Source of the DNA: an uncultured Erythrobacter sp.
Lineage (GTDB): Bacteria > Pseudomonadota > Alphaproteobacteria > Sphingomonadales > Sphingomonadaceae
Assembly: GCA_937969505.1 (NCBI GenBank)
Contig: CALBWA010000003.1
Span: 1-64,000 of the forward strand
DNA: 64,000 bases
Direction: 5' to 3'
In this document: one piece after another, positions 18,502-28,311 of the stretch
Layout: each line of letters opens with the position of its first letter
How positions within the stretch are numbered: the stretch's first letter is position 1
Notes under the pieces: generated by a model
What the model saw: only the letters and a program-made list of their open reading frames with translations
What the model was told of the DNA's origin: nothing
The model's database searches: none
Program-made: the position numbers and the translations under genes

Positions 18502-20228
18502 GCACGCAAGCCGATGCTGATTTTGACGCGATTGTTGTCGGCTCTGGCATCACCGGAGGCTGGGTGGCCAAGGAGTTGTGCGAGCGCGGTCTGAAAGTGC
18601 TCGTCATCGAACGTGGACGGCACCTTGACCACCCCAGTGAGGAATACACCGATGGCGAGGCACCGTGGGAGCTGGAATATCGCGGTCTGGTGCCGGACTA
18701 TCTGGCTGAGAACAACCGTTACGAAATGATGCGCCGCAAGCGCCATATCTACCGCAATGAACATCGTCAGTTTTTTGTCGATGATGCCGAGCATCCTTAC
18801 AGCTATCCCGAAGATCGGCCGTTCATGTGGACCCGCGGCTATCAGCTGGGCGGTCGGTCGCTGACGTGGGCGCGCCAATGTTATCGCTGGAGTCAGCAAG
18901 ATTTTGATGCCAACCGCAAGGATGGCCATGGGTCCCCCTGGCCAATCGGTTATGACGACCTTGCACCATGGTACGACAAAGTTGAAAATTTCGTCGGCAT
19001 TTCGGGCAATTCGGATGGAATTGATACTCTGCCCGATGGCGACTTTCTGAAGCCATGGGAAATGAGCTGCGCTGAAGAACTGGTGGCCGCCAATTTGCGC
19101 ATGGAACGACCCGACCGCCCGATGATCATCGGACGGTGTGCCAATCTGACAGAGGAGCACGAGCCAGCGCGAGAGTTGGGTCGTGGTGTCTGTCAGGCGC
19201 GCAGCACCTGTTCGAGAGGGTGCGTCTATGGCGCCTACTTCTCGTCTCTGTCAGCGACCCTGCCTGCCGCCCGGCGCACAGGCAATCTGACCCTCGTGAC
19301 CGATGCGACGGTGGAATCTGTCGTTTACGATGATACGCTGCGCAAGGTAACGGGTGTGCGTGTTATCCATACGCGTGACCGGGAGCGCCGGACATTTTCC
19401 GGCAGGATGGTTTTTCTCAACGCCGGATCACTGAATTCGGTTCATTTGCTGTTGAATTCAAGAACCCGCCAGTACCCGTCGGGCCTTGCCAACAGCAGCG
19501 GAATGCTTGGTTCCTACATCATGGATCACTTCGGCGGATCGGGCGCCTCTGGAGATGTTCCCGGTCTTGATGATCGGTACGCGTTCGGGCGAAGACCAGT
19601 GGGTATTTATGTGCCCAACTATCGCCAGGAGCAATTGGACGATGCAGATTTTCTGCGAGGTTATGGCTTCCAGGGCGGTGCGCAACAGCGCAAGTCGGAA
19701 CGGCCCAATGGCAATGGACCCGGCATCGGTAGTGACATGTGGGAGAGGGGCAAAAATGGCCCGCGCTGGCGCATGAGCCTTTTCATGTATGGCGAGATGC
19801 TGCCAAATCAGGACAACCGCGCTTCGCTGCACCCGACCAAGACGGACCGCTATGGCACCCCTTTGCTCCACCTGGACTGTGAAGGTCGGGACAATGAGAA
19901 AAAGATGCGCGCGCAGGGGGCCAAAGATGCGGTTGATCTGTTGACAGCGGGCGGCTGCACAAATGTGCGGGAGATTGCGCCTGAACCCAATGCCTTTGTG
20001 ATGCTGGGTGAACGAACGCATGAAATGGGTGGGGCTTGCATGGGCGCAGATCCCCGATCGTCGGTTGTGAACAGCTGGTGTCAAACCCATGACATCGCCA
20101 ATCTGTTTATCAGCGATGGTGCCGTCATGGCGTCATGTGGAACCGCCAATCCATCCCTGACCTATATGGCGCTATCAGGGCGGGCCGCGCATCATGCAGC
20201 GGACCTGCTGCAAGAGGGCAAGTTATAG
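18498..20228 (+). CDS. GMC-family FAD-dependent sugar/glycoside dehydrogenase, large subunit
   Basis: 576 residues. The FAD-binding Rossmann motif is VVGSGITGGWVAKEL near the N terminus; the active-site region shows HEMGGACMGADPRSS and the C-terminal FAD/catalytic block DGAVMASCGTANPSLTYMAL. The protein has no signal of its own, as expected for a partner of the Tat-signalled subunit. The combination is that of gluconate 2-dehydrogenases and of glucoside 3-dehydrogenases, which oxidise the C3 hydroxyl of glycosides. The convergent neighbour 15 bp away encodes a sulfatase with a DUF1080 domain, a family that includes 3-keto-glycoside hydrolases, so 3-dehydrogenase activity is the more attractive reading. 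Substrate is inference. Confidence 0.85.
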   Translation: MSTQADADFDAIVVGSGITGGWVAKELCERGLKVLVIERGRHLDHPSEEYTDGEAPWELEYRGLVPDYLAENNRYEMMRRKRHIYRNEHRQFFVDDAEHPYSYPEDRPFMWTRGYQLGGRSLTWARQCYRWSQQDFDANRKDGHGSPWPIGYDDLAPWYDKVENFVGISGNSDGIDTLPDGDFLKPWEMSCAEELVAANLRMERPDRPMIIGRCANLTEEHEPARELGRGVCQARSTCSRGCVYGAYFSSLSATLPAARRTGNLTLVTDATVESVVYDDTLRKVTGVRVIHTRDRERRTFSGRMVFLNAGSLNSVHLLLNSRTRQYPSGLANSSGMLGSYIMDHFGGSGASGDVPGLDDRYAFGRRPVGIYVPNYRQEQLDDADFLRGYGFQGGAQQRKSERPNGNGPGIGSDMWERGKNGPRWRMSLFMYGEMLPNQDNRASLHPTKTDRYGTPLLHLDCEGRDNEKKMRAQGAKDAVDLLTAGGCTNVREIAPEPNAFVMLGERTHEMGGACMGADPRSSVVNSWCQTHDIANLFISDGAVMASCGTANPSLTYMALSGRAAHHAADLLQEGKL

Positions 20229-20243
20229 GCTTTTCGCCGTCAA

Positions 20244-22376
20244 TCAACGCAGGCGGAAACGCTTGGGCTGATCGGTCAGAATGCGGATATTTCTGAACGA
20301 AACCCAGTCGCCCGGTTTACCCATGCGGCTGCCCGGCGGCACGCTGTGCACCTGCAAGCCGATCACACCGCTGGTCAAATTGTCTTCCGAGCCGCGGACA
20401 CAGGCAACACCGTTCAGGTGAATGCGCAGGTCGCTGCCAATTGCTTCTATGCGCATTGTGTTCCACTGATCGCGCCGGAAGCTGCTCTTGCAGGGATCGC
20501 CGTCTTCAAGCGGGATAAGCCAGCCCCTCAAGGCTTCCTCAAACAATCCCCCGGTCCAGCCGCGCGGGCTGGGATCGATATCAGCCTGATAACCGAACAG
20601 ACGGCCCTCTCGATATTCCGGATCATAATCTGCGCGAAAGATGATGCCCGAATTCATCGATCCATCGGACAGGAAATCCGCTTCGAGGATAAAATCGGAA
20701 TAGGCTGCTTCGGTGACGAGAAAAGCGTTGGGTTCGCCCGCAATTGCCTCGCCGGTTATCACGCCATCCTTGACGGAAAACCGATGTGCGCCGCCGTGCA
20801 CCCGCCATCCGTCTAGGCTCTTTCCATCGAAAAGTGAAATCCAATTTGGAGTGTTCTGTGCGATTAGTCTCTGGTTCTCGCTCGCATCGTATTCTGGATT
20901 GAGCAGGGTTGGGATATCCGCCGCTATGCTCTGCCGCCAAGCGTCCATCTTCTGCTGCAAAGCGCGCAGCACGTCCGGTTTCGCATGGGCTAGATTGTTA
21001 CGCTCAGCGACGTCTGCGGCAAGATCGTACAATTCATATTCGTCATGCTCGAAATAATGGATCAGCTTCCAGTTGCCGCTGCGCATTGCGGTTCCGGGTC
21101 GGGTACGAAACAGCGGATCTTGCGCCTGATCGGTCTGCCCATCATGGGCTTGCAGATAGACCGGGAAATGCCAGAACAGATCGCGGCTGGAGATTGCCTC
21201 TTCGCCCAGCAACAGGCGGCTTATATCTTTACCGTCGAGCACCTGATCAGGTCGCTTGGCATGGGCCAGTGTCATCAAGGTGGGGTAAAAATCGGCATTG
21301 ATGATGGGTGTGGCGTTGTCGCCCGGTGCGATTTTGTCGGGCCAACGAACCAACAGGGGAACGCGCAGGCCGCCTTCATAATAGGAACCCTTGCCCGCGC
21401 GGATGGGCGAGGGGAATGACGGCATACGATATCCACCATTGTCAGAGGTGAAGATGACGATGGTATCGCGAGCCAAGCCTTCTTCGTCCAGCGTCGCCAA
21501 AATCCTCCCGACGCTGGCGTCCATCTTTTCCACCATCGCGGCATAGGTTGCCTCGGCGTCGCTTGTGATACCCTTTGCGCGGTATTTTGCGATGATGTCC
21601 GCCGGTGCCTGAAATGGGGTGTGCACCGTGTAATAAGGCACATAAGCGAAAAACGGCGTGTCTTTTTCCGCTTTTACCCAATCGATCACTTCATCGGTCA
21701 GCCTGTCCGTAAGATATTCGTCCTGCGGGCCGTCCACAATATTTTCCAGCTTGTACGGGCTGAAATAATGCCGCGTCATTCCCATGCCGCTGCCTGCGAT
21801 ATTGTGATCAAATCCTTGCGTGTCGGGATCCGCGCCGAGATGCCATTTGCCGAAATGGCCGGTGGAATATCCAGCGGTTTTGAGCGTTTCGGCTAGAGTG
21901 ATGACTTCAGGCTTCAGGCCACGCTCGTTGCGGATCGGGATCAGTTTGCGAGCCTTCGCCTCGCCGCGCGCAGATGGGGACACGGTGTAGATGCCATGCC
22001 TTGGGCCATATTGGCCCGACATCAGAACCGCACGGCTGGGCGCGCAATTCGCCGCCCCGGCATAGGCATTGGCAAAGCGCATGCTCTGCAGCGCCAGCGC
22101 ATCGATATTGGGTGTTTCCAGCAGGTCGGTCGTCTGGTTGTAGCCGACATCGCTCCACCCCAGATCGTCAATCACGATCATAACGACATTGGGACGGTTT
22201 TGGTTGGCTGCAGCCGATGGTGAAGGAGCAGGGGGCTCAGCCGGGCTCACACATCCGCTCAGCAATAGCATTGCTGCCGCCAACAGCCAGGCGCTCATAG
22301 CCATCGATCGGACTGAGACAGCGGTTTGCGACAGATCAATCTGTGTCAGGCCAAGTGATTGCGTCGGATGGTGCAT
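20244..22376 (-). CDS. Lipoprotein sulfatase fused to a DUF1080 (3-keto-disaccharide hydrolase) domain
   Basis: About 710 residues from the ATG at 22376, which follows GGGAAAG; a longer frame reaches 22481. A lipobox LLLSGC (Cys42) implies an anchored periplasmic protein. The type I sulfatase domain has VMIVIDDLGWSDVGY and the formylglycine site CAPSR (Cys111), and continues to about residue 480 (GHFGKWHLG, FTSDNGGYR). Residues 511-710 (bases 20247-20846) form a DUF1080 domain: LFDGKSLDGW, MNSGIIFRAD, QWNTMRIEA, LNG. DUF1080 includes enzymes that cleave 3-keto-glycosides but is also common as an accessory beta-sandwich in sulfatases, so catalysis by this part is unproven. It is convergent with the GMC gene and divergent from the next sulfatase. 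Confidence 0.87.
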   Translation of the reverse strand: MHHPTQSLGLTQIDLSQTAVSVRSMAMSAWLLAAAMLLLSGCVSPAEPPAPSPSAAANQNRPNVVMIVIDDLGWSDVGYNQTTDLLETPNIDALALQSMRFANAYAGAANCAPSRAVLMSGQYGPRHGIYTVSPSARGEAKARKLIPIRNERGLKPEVITLAETLKTAGYSTGHFGKWHLGADPDTQGFDHNIAGSGMGMTRHYFSPYKLENIVDGPQDEYLTDRLTDEVIDWVKAEKDTPFFAYVPYYTVHTPFQAPADIIAKYRAKGITSDAEATYAAMVEKMDASVGRILATLDEEGLARDTIVIFTSDNGGYRMPSFPSPIRAGKGSYYEGGLRVPLLVRWPDKIAPGDNATPIINADFYPTLMTLAHAKRPDQVLDGKDISRLLLGEEAISSRDLFWHFPVYLQAHDGQTDQAQDPLFRTRPGTAMRSGNWKLIHYFEHDEYELYDLAADVAERNNLAHAKPDVLRALQQKMDAWRQSIAADIPTLLNPEYDASENQRLIAQNTPNWISLFDGKSLDGWRVHGGAHRFSVKDGVITGEAIAGEPNAFLVTEAAYSDFILEADFLSDGSMNSGIIFRADYDPEYREGRLFGYQADIDPSPRGWTGGLFEEALRGWLIPLEDGDPCKSSFRRDQWNTMRIEAIGSDLRIHLNGVACVRGSEDNLTSGVIGLQVHSVPPGSRMGKPGDWVSFRNIRILTDQPKRFRLR

Positions 22377-22454
22377 GATTGTCTTTCCCAGAGCAAAAAG
22401 GGGGTATGCCGGGGGCAGGCAGGCCCCCCAATTTGTCATCACCACCTGATCCAC

Positions 22455-22480
22455 TGATTGATTCTGCGTGGTATTGATCA
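22455..22480 (+). promoter_or_regulatory. Candidate operator TGATT-N5-TGCGTG-N4-TGATCA
   Basis: This 26-bp stretch lies between the two divergent sulfatase genes, 41 bp before the one at 22522. It agrees with the site at 28255-28280 at 19 of 26 positions with no gap, including TGATT, TGCGTG and TGATCA. It could be a regulator site shared by locus promoters. Confidence 0.4.
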
Positions 22481-22521
22481 CAAGTGCTGGTGTTCTGGCA
22501 AGCCCTTGCTAAGCTGGCTCC

Positions 22522-24207
22522 ATGAGATTCTTGCTTCTTTTGGCCGCGACATTGCTGGCGCAGGCTTGTGCGCCGACCGCGCCAATATCTCTGACCGATC
22601 CTGCGGGCGTGTCGGATCGGCCCAATATAATCCTGATTACGGCAGAGGATCTTGGCCCACGTGTGGGTTTCATGGGTGATCGTGTGGCGGTGACGCCGAA
22701 CCTTGACCGGCTCGCATCGCAAAGCGTTCAGTTCAACCGGGCTTTCACGACTGCCGGGGTCTGTGCTCCCTCGCGCGCGGCGCTGATCACCGGGGTGCAT
22801 CAAACGACGATTGGTGCGCACAATATGCGCACTTCCAGCTACGGCGAGAATATGGATGAAGGCGCGCCTTATCGTGCAGTTCCTCCGCCGGATGTGAAGG
22901 CATTTCCAGAGATTTTGCGGGCTGCGGGTTACTTCGCGATCAACGACTTCAAGACCGATTACCAGTTCGGCAACGCTTTTACTGTGTGGGATCGCAATAC
23001 CAAAGGGGCGGACTGGAATGATCGTGCGCCCGGCCAGCCCTTTTTCGCGATGATCAATCATGAAGTGACGCATGAAGGGCGCACCTGGCCGCCTGACACG
23101 GACCTTGCGCTGCATCCGGTTGTGGCGCGCCGCAACCCGCTCAATGCCGAGATCGATGCTGGCAAAAATTTTGTTCTGACCAATCCGGCGCGCTTAGAGG
23201 TGCCGCCATATTGGCCTGATACTCCCGCAGTACGAACAAATCTCGCGCGGTTTTATGACAATATCAGAGTGATGGACGGGCAGGTTGGCGCTCTGCTTGA
23301 CCGGTTGGAGGCCGAGGGGCGTTTCGCCGACAGCATCATCATCTTCACCACGGATCACGGTGACGGGTTGCCGCGCCACAAGCGGACCATTTTTGACAGC
23401 GGCACGCATGTGCCCCTGTTGGTGCGATTTCCCGATGGGTATGGCGCAGGTACGCAACGCGGCGATCTTGTCAGTTTCATCGATCTAGCGCCCACCATTC
23501 TGGATTGGGCAGGCGTAACCATTCCGGAGTATATTCAGGGCCGCCGCCTGTTCGATGATCCAGCGCCTGATGCGATCTTCATGGCCGGTGACCGGTTCGA
23601 CGAAGTGCCGCAGAGGTTTCGCGGAGTTCGCGAAGAACGCTGGCACTATGTCCGTTATTTCAGTGATGAGCCGGTAATCCCCTCGCTTGGATATCAAAAC
23701 GTCAATCCAATCATGCGCGAAATGCGGCGTCTGCATGCAGAAGGTGGTCTGACACCACTACAAGCAGCCTATCTGGAAGGGGCGGCTCCACGCGAAATGC
23801 TGTTTGATACGCAGACTGATCCCCATGAAGTGCGCAATCTCGCTGGTGACCCGCGCTATACCGCCATCCAGAGCCGCCTGTCAGATCGTTTGGCGACATG
23901 GATCGACCGGAGCGGTGATATGGGCCGTGTCCCGGAGCGCGATCTGGTAGCGCGAATCTGGCCAGACGGGGTGCAACCACAAACAGCAAAAGTAACGGCT
24001 TGTGCGGATTCTAACGGCAAGGTTCTGCTCGGATCTGCAACCAAAGGGGCCTCAATCGGGTATGGCGGGCCTCTGGGTCAGGCGATGCTCTATACGCAGC
24101 CGCTTGAATCAGCTGCACGTTTTAAAGCCAAAGCAGTTCGCTATGGCTATCAGCCCTCGAAAGTTGTCGAGATTGATCCGGCCAACATTGCGTTCTGCCA
24201 ACAGTGA
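22522..24207 (+). CDS. Type I sulfatase (heparan-N-sulfatase-like group)
   Basis: 561 residues. A short N-terminal hydrophobic segment ends in Cys16 (LLAQAC), so the protein is exported and perhaps lipidated. The sulfatase core shows NIILITAEDLGPRVGFMGD for metal binding and the formylglycine site Cys81 in CAPSRAALITG, then FTTDHGDGLPRHKRTIFDSG. The overall order resembles the sulfamidase-like sulfatases, a group that also occurs in algal polysaccharide loci. It should remove a sulfate ester from rhamnose, xylose or an oligosaccharide thereof in the periplasm. Its stop is one base from the stop of the convergent aldose-epimerase gene. Sulfatase identity is firm; position specificity is unknown. 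Confidence 0.9.
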   Translation: MRFLLLLAATLLAQACAPTAPISLTDPAGVSDRPNIILITAEDLGPRVGFMGDRVAVTPNLDRLASQSVQFNRAFTTAGVCAPSRAALITGVHQTTIGAHNMRTSSYGENMDEGAPYRAVPPPDVKAFPEILRAAGYFAINDFKTDYQFGNAFTVWDRNTKGADWNDRAPGQPFFAMINHEVTHEGRTWPPDTDLALHPVVARRNPLNAEIDAGKNFVLTNPARLEVPPYWPDTPAVRTNLARFYDNIRVMDGQVGALLDRLEAEGRFADSIIIFTTDHGDGLPRHKRTIFDSGTHVPLLVRFPDGYGAGTQRGDLVSFIDLAPTILDWAGVTIPEYIQGRRLFDDPAPDAIFMAGDRFDEVPQRFRGVREERWHYVRYFSDEPVIPSLGYQNVNPIMREMRRLHAEGGLTPLQAAYLEGAAPREMLFDTQTDPHEVRNLAGDPRYTAIQSRLSDRLATWIDRSGDMGRVPERDLVARIWPDGVQPQTAKVTACADSNGKVLLGSATKGASIGYGGPLGQAMLYTQPLESAARFKAKAVRYGYQPSKVVEIDPANIAFCQQ

Positions 24208-24208
24208 T

Positions 24209-25063
24209 TCAACGCTCGGCCCCAACTTCGATGCGCATTGATGCCGACATGGTTTCTCCCGGCGCGAGCATGGTCATCATGGCTGAATCTGCATTCACTG
24301 CATCGGTTTCGTGGCTCACCGGCTCCACGCAGAAAAAATCCCTGCCGCCAGGCGTATAGACGACGGTGAACGGCAGATTGTCTGATGGCCGGATCGTCGC
24401 CTTGGCAGCAATATCCGGCCAATGCAGTGTCAATTGGCCTTCACGCCTGGTGTAAACCGTGTCGACTCCGCGCGAGCCCACCGGCTGGCCATTCCACCAG
24501 TCTTGCGGCTCGGGCGTTTCCTTCAAATCTAAAGGCAGGCAGTCCTCATCGACTTGCCATTCACCCCTGTGCAGGCCGTGATAGGTGGTGTCCGCCTTGC
24601 GCGGGAAATACGGGTGAAAGCCCAGGCCCGCTGGCATGGCTGTCTTGTCCAGATTGGTGACGTCCAATTGCAGTGACAAGCCATCGTGCCTGACGGACAC
24701 GTGTTGCCGCGCACGATAACGCCATGGCCATTGGTCGCCATCATGCGTGTGTTCGATAACAGCGGTTGTGCCGCTGGCGCTGACCACATCCCATGCGCTC
24801 AGCCAACCATAGCCATGGATCGGATTGTTCGCGTCAACAGCAGGCGCATTGGGCGCAAGCTGGAACGTCTGACCATTCAGGGCGAATTTACCGTTGGCAA
24901 TCCGATTGGAAAACGGGACGAGCGGGTAACACGCCGTTTCCGACATTGGTCCGGGCCGGGACGCGCGAAGGATCGAAAGTCCCGCCCACTCGAATGCCGC
25001 AAGCGAGCCGCCCCGTTCCGGCTCCAGTAAGACCCTGTAGTCGCCTGAATTCAGTTCGAGCAT
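24209..25063 (-). CDS. Aldose 1-epimerase
   Basis: About 284 residues. Family features include [10 protein letters not shown], the substrate loop NNPIHGYGW with the catalytic His, GFHPYFPR, and the C-terminal [21 protein letters not shown] with the catalytic Glu. No signal peptide: it interconverts sugar anomers in the cytoplasm. The chosen ATG at 25063 overlaps the xylA end by 13 bp, so it belongs to the xylB-xylA operon and probably equilibrates D-xylose anomers for the isomerase. Galactose or rhamnose as substrate is possible. Confidence 0.88.
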   Translation of the reverse strand: MLELNSGDYRVLLEPERGGSLAAFEWAGLSILRASRPGPMSETACYPLVPFSNRIANGKFALNGQTFQLAPNAPAVDANNPIHGYGWLSAWDVVSASGTTAVIEHTHDGDQWPWRYRARQHVSVRHDGLSLQLDVTNLDKTAMPAGLGFHPYFPRKADTTYHGLHRGEWQVDEDCLPLDLKETPEPQDWWNGQPVGSRGVDTVYTRREGQLTLHWPDIAAKATIRPSDNLPFTVVYTPGGRDFFCVEPVSHETDAVNADSAMMTMLAPGETMSASMRIEVGAER

Positions 25064-26373
25064 TGTGCGCGGTTGATCAGGTTCTCGCACCATTCCTGGC
25101 GCCCCGATTGAGGAGCTGGCGAGGCGTTTGTGTCGATGGCGTGCTGGGCAATTGTCTCCAGCGTGGCGCCGTCAGCATGAAACGCGCGTCCGGTTTCGCT
25201 TTGCCAACCGGCATATCGCTCTGCGCGGAAGCTATCCAAAGCTCCGTCTTCGATGATCGCTGCGGCATTGAGCAGCGACTGCGCAATTGTGTCCATTCCG
25301 CCGATATGGCCGTGGAACAGATCGGCCGCCTCGGTCGACTGACGCCGCACTTTTGCATCGAAATTGAAACCGCCTGTGGTGAAGCCGCCGTCGCGCAAGA
25401 CCTCAAGCATGGCGAGTGTCCACTCTTCGACCGAGTTTGGAAACTGGTCAGTGTCCCAACCGTTCTGTGGGTCGCCGCGATTGGCATCGACAGAGCCCAG
25501 AATGCCCAATGTGCGTGCCATGGCGAGTTCGTGTTCGAAGGAGTGACCACCCAGTGTCGCGTGGTTGGCCTCGATATTGACCTTCACCTCTTTTTCCAGG
25601 CCATATCGTGTGAGAAAGGCGTAAACCGACTGCGTGTCGAAATCGTACTGATGCTTGGTCGGTTCGTGCGGCTTGGGCTCGATCAGTATTGCGCCCTTGA
25701 AGCCAATACGGTGTTTGTGTTCCACCACCAGCGACAGAAACCGGCCGAAATTGTCGAGCTCAGTAGCGATATCCGTGTTGAGAATCGTGTCATAGCCTTC
25801 ACGGCCGCCCCACAGGACATAGTTTTGGCCGCCCAGCTTGTGGGTCGCTTCCAATGCGTCGCGAACCTGCATGGCCCCCCAGGCGTAAACCTCCGGATCG
25901 GGATTGGTGGCCCCGCCCGCCATATATCGGGGATGGCTGAACAGGTTCGCCGTGCCCCACAACAGTTTCCGCCCATGCCTTTCCTGAAGCTCGCCAAGGT
26001 GATCGACTGCTTCGGAAAAATTGGAGCGGAAGGTGTTTGCATCTTCCGCATCAGCCATCACATCGACGTCGTGAAAACAGTAGAAAGGAACATCCATTTT
26101 CTCGACGAACGCCAAAGCAGCTTCGCGTTTTGCGCGAGCAGCAGCGCTGTCATTCGGGCCGACAAGCCATGGGCGATCAAATGTTCCTGCCCCGAACACG
26201 TCGCTGCCAGGCCAGCAGAATGTGTGCCAGAAACAGATGGCGAAACGCAGGTGGTCTTCCATCCGCTTGCCCATCACCATGCGATCCTTGTCATAAACGC
26301 GATAGGCAAGGTCTGACGTGGCCGAAGGATCGAAACGCACGGTTTCGAATTGCGAGAAATAGTCAGCGGACAT
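25051..26373 (-). CDS. xylA: Xylose isomerase
   Basis: 440 residues, the normal length for class II xylose isomerases. Conserved segments include [15 protein letters not shown] [26 protein letters not shown], the metal-ligand region [19 protein letters not shown] and [20 protein letters not shown]. It converts D-xylose to D-xylulose in the cytoplasm. The start at 26373 follows TAAGGAAA; the frame extends further upstream into xylB without signals. The xylulokinase gene ends 11 bp upstream, so the order is xylB-xylA-epimerase in one operon. Xylose is a constituent of ulvan, which fits the locus. Confidence 0.95.
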   Translation of the reverse strand: MSADYFSQFETVRFDPSATSDLAYRVYDKDRMVMGKRMEDHLRFAICFWHTFCWPGSDVFGAGTFDRPWLVGPNDSAAARAKREAALAFVEKMDVPFYCFHDVDVMADAEDANTFRSNFSEAVDHLGELQERHGRKLLWGTANLFSHPRYMAGGATNPDPEVYAWGAMQVRDALEATHKLGGQNYVLWGGREGYDTILNTDIATELDNFGRFLSLVVEHKHRIGFKGAILIEPKPHEPTKHQYDFDTQSVYAFLTRYGLEKEVKVNIEANHATLGGHSFEHELAMARTLGILGSVDANRGDPQNGWDTDQFPNSVEEWTLAMLEVLRDGGFTTGGFNFDAKVRRQSTEAADLFHGHIGGMDTIAQSLLNAAAIIEDGALDSFRAERYAGWQSETGRAFHADGATLETIAQHAIDTNASPAPQSGRQEWCENLINRAQCSN

Positions 26374-26384
26374 GGCAGGTTTCC

Positions 26385-27827
26385 TTAGAGGGTTTTGAGT
26401 TTGGTGACGGATTGGCGATAGCGATCGCGTTTGGACGCAAGCCGCTCGGCCAGTACTAAATCGGGTTCGATCGTTTCGATAATGTGGGGACGCTTGCAAA
26501 CCGAAGCTGGATTTTCACCCGTGGCCGCCATCCGCGCGAGCAGGGCAGCGCCTATGGCCGGGCCAACTTCGCCTCCATCAAGATAGTCGAGGCGGACATT
26601 TAGGGCAGAGGCGATAATGCGGCCCCAAAAACGCGAGCGTGAACCCCCACCGATGACACACAGGCGATCAACCTGAGTACCGGCTGCGCGCAGCACGTCC
26701 AGACCATCGGCATGGGCAAAAGCAATACCTTCCAACACCGCACAGGCAAGGGCGGCTGGGGTGGTCTGATTATCGCATTCGAGCCAGCCAGCGCGAAGGT
26801 TTGGGTCGTTATGCGGGGTGCGCTCTCCGCTGAGGAATGGCAGAAATAACTCCGGGCCGCTGGCTGCACCAGCGTTTTCAGCTAGAGACATGAAGGCAGA
26901 AGCATCCGCAATGCCCAATTGTTGCGCGGCCCAGTCGATGCAGGATGCTGCAGACAAATGTACGCTCATCTGGTGCCATGTATCGGGCACCGCATGGCAG
27001 AAGGCGTGGACGGCGTTTTCCGGGTTGGGTCTGTAACTGTCGGTCGCGACAAATATGACACCCGATGTACCAAGTGATAGCAAACCATCGCCATCCGCAA
27101 TGGCGCCCACGCCAATTGCACCTGCAGCATTGTCGCCGGCTCCGGCTGCAACCGCGACGCGCTCCATTCCCCAATCTCTGGCAATGTCGGGCAGCAAGTT
27201 CCCGGTTGCCGCATTGCCTTCATACAGTTCGGGCATGTGATCGCGTGAAAGGCCAGTCGCGGCGAGCATAGTGTCCGACCAATGGCGCTTCGCCACATCA
27301 AGCCACAGTGTGCCGGCGCTGTCAGACATATCGGACGCTTTGTCGCCTGTCATCATCAGGCGAACATAGTCCTTGGGCAGCAGGATCATGCAGGTTGCTT
27401 CAAATATTTCAGGTTCGTGGTCGCGCACCCATTGCAGTTTCGGAGCGGTGAATCCGGGCATGGCCAAATTGCCAGTGATGTGCCGGCTATCAGGCACTGC
27501 AGCCTCTATCGCAGCGCACTCTTCAGCGGATCGCCCATCGTTCCACAGAATGGCGGGGCGCAGCGGTTGGTCGTTAGTATCAAGCAGCGTCGCGCCGTGC
27601 ATTTGGCCGCTCAACCCGATGGCTTGGATCTGTCGCCGGATCGCAGGATCTATATGCATCACGGCATCGCAGGTAGCGATCCACCAGTCGTTGGGGTTCT
27701 GTTCGGACCATCCTGGCGCCGGATTTGAAACATCGAGAGGGCTGGTTGCCTGATCTGCGACATCGCCTTCGGCCGTCAGGGCAACCACCTTGACGCCAGA
27801 TGTTCCGATGTCGATCCCCAAATGCAT
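26385..27827 (-). CDS. xylB: Xylulokinase
   Basis: 480 residues, FGGY carbohydrate kinase. Visible motifs: the phosphate-binding start [13 protein letters not shown], the sugar contact [13 protein letters not shown] typical of xylulokinases, [13 protein letters not shown] and the C-terminal [14 protein letters not shown]. It phosphorylates D-xylulose for the pentose phosphate pathway. It is the first gene of the minus-strand xylose operon. A partial operator-like element (TGAGCA-N4-TGATC on the minus strand, 27848-27862) lies 20 bp before the start. Confidence 0.95.
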   Translation of the reverse strand: MHLGIDIGTSGVKVVALTAEGDVADQATSPLDVSNPAPGWSEQNPNDWWIATCDAVMHIDPAIRRQIQAIGLSGQMHGATLLDTNDQPLRPAILWNDGRSAEECAAIEAAVPDSRHITGNLAMPGFTAPKLQWVRDHEPEIFEATCMILLPKDYVRLMMTGDKASDMSDSAGTLWLDVAKRHWSDTMLAATGLSRDHMPELYEGNAATGNLLPDIARDWGMERVAVAAGAGDNAAGAIGVGAIADGDGLLSLGTSGVIFVATDSYRPNPENAVHAFCHAVPDTWHQMSVHLSAASCIDWAAQQLGIADASAFMSLAENAGAASGPELFLPFLSGERTPHNDPNLRAGWLECDNQTTPAALACAVLEGIAFAHADGLDVLRAAGTQVDRLCVIGGGSRSRFWGRIIASALNVRLDYLDGGEVGPAIGAALLARMAATGENPASVCKRPHIIETIEPDLVLAERLASKRDRYRQSVTKLKTL

Positions 27828-28311
27828 CTGGCCGTCCCCTCAAAACCGATCAATAATGCTCAGACACTGCGTTGTCATCCTCGTTTTGACGGGGTCTGAC
27901 AAGCAGGCTGCAGCTGCCGGTTGCCGCGCCACATGACCACCGGTCTGGTGTTTCTGTTCACGACCCAAGCGGGATTACAGACAATGCCCCTAAGCGCAAG
28001 ATTAGGAAGAGTGGGCATACGTATGTTGTCCCGGAGTGGTATGTCAGAACCTGAATTTACCAGTCCCACTTGAAAGCTTTGCAAAGCAACAAAAAGACCC
28101 AAAATATAGCGGCTTACACACCCATTCTGGTGTTGCTCGGAAGGTAACGTTCCCCGAGACATCGCGGCGCGTGGTCCTGGCGAGCAAATGATTGCATCAA
28201 GAACAAATGGTTCTGGTGGTGCGATTGGGAAAAATCCGCACCCTCTCTTGGAAATGATTTAATATGCGTGTATATGATCAAAAAAGATCATAATAGATTG
28301 AGGGGTGCAGG
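27828..28311. other. Divergent intergenic region between xylB and the GH78 gene
   Basis: 484 bp without a convincing gene. It contains the candidate xylB upstream element near 27848-27862 and, close to the GH78 start, the operator-like cluster at 28255-28292. The middle has no feature I can name. Confidence 0.6.
28255..28292 (+). promoter_or_regulatory. Operator-like cluster upstream of GH78: TGATT-N15-TGATCA plus overlapping palindrome
   Basis: TGATT-TAATA-TGCGTG-TATA-TGATCA spans 28255-28280 and is the twin of the site at 22455-22480. It overlaps a perfect inverted repeat, TATGATC (28273-28279), six A bases, GATCATA (28286-28292). The cluster ends 19 bp before the GTG start of the GH78 gene, a position suited to repression. 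Confidence 0.45.

Noticed and set aside
24793..26316. 507-codon plus-strand open frame across aldose epimerase and xylA
   Set aside because: Cys- and Arg-rich composition without motifs; both genes on the other strand are unmistakable.
27930..27960. CACCGGTCTGGTG upstream of xylB as a third ACCGGT operator
   Set aside because: The flanks do not align with TGACACCGGTATCA (offset by one base) and the arms are not symmetric around ACCGGT.
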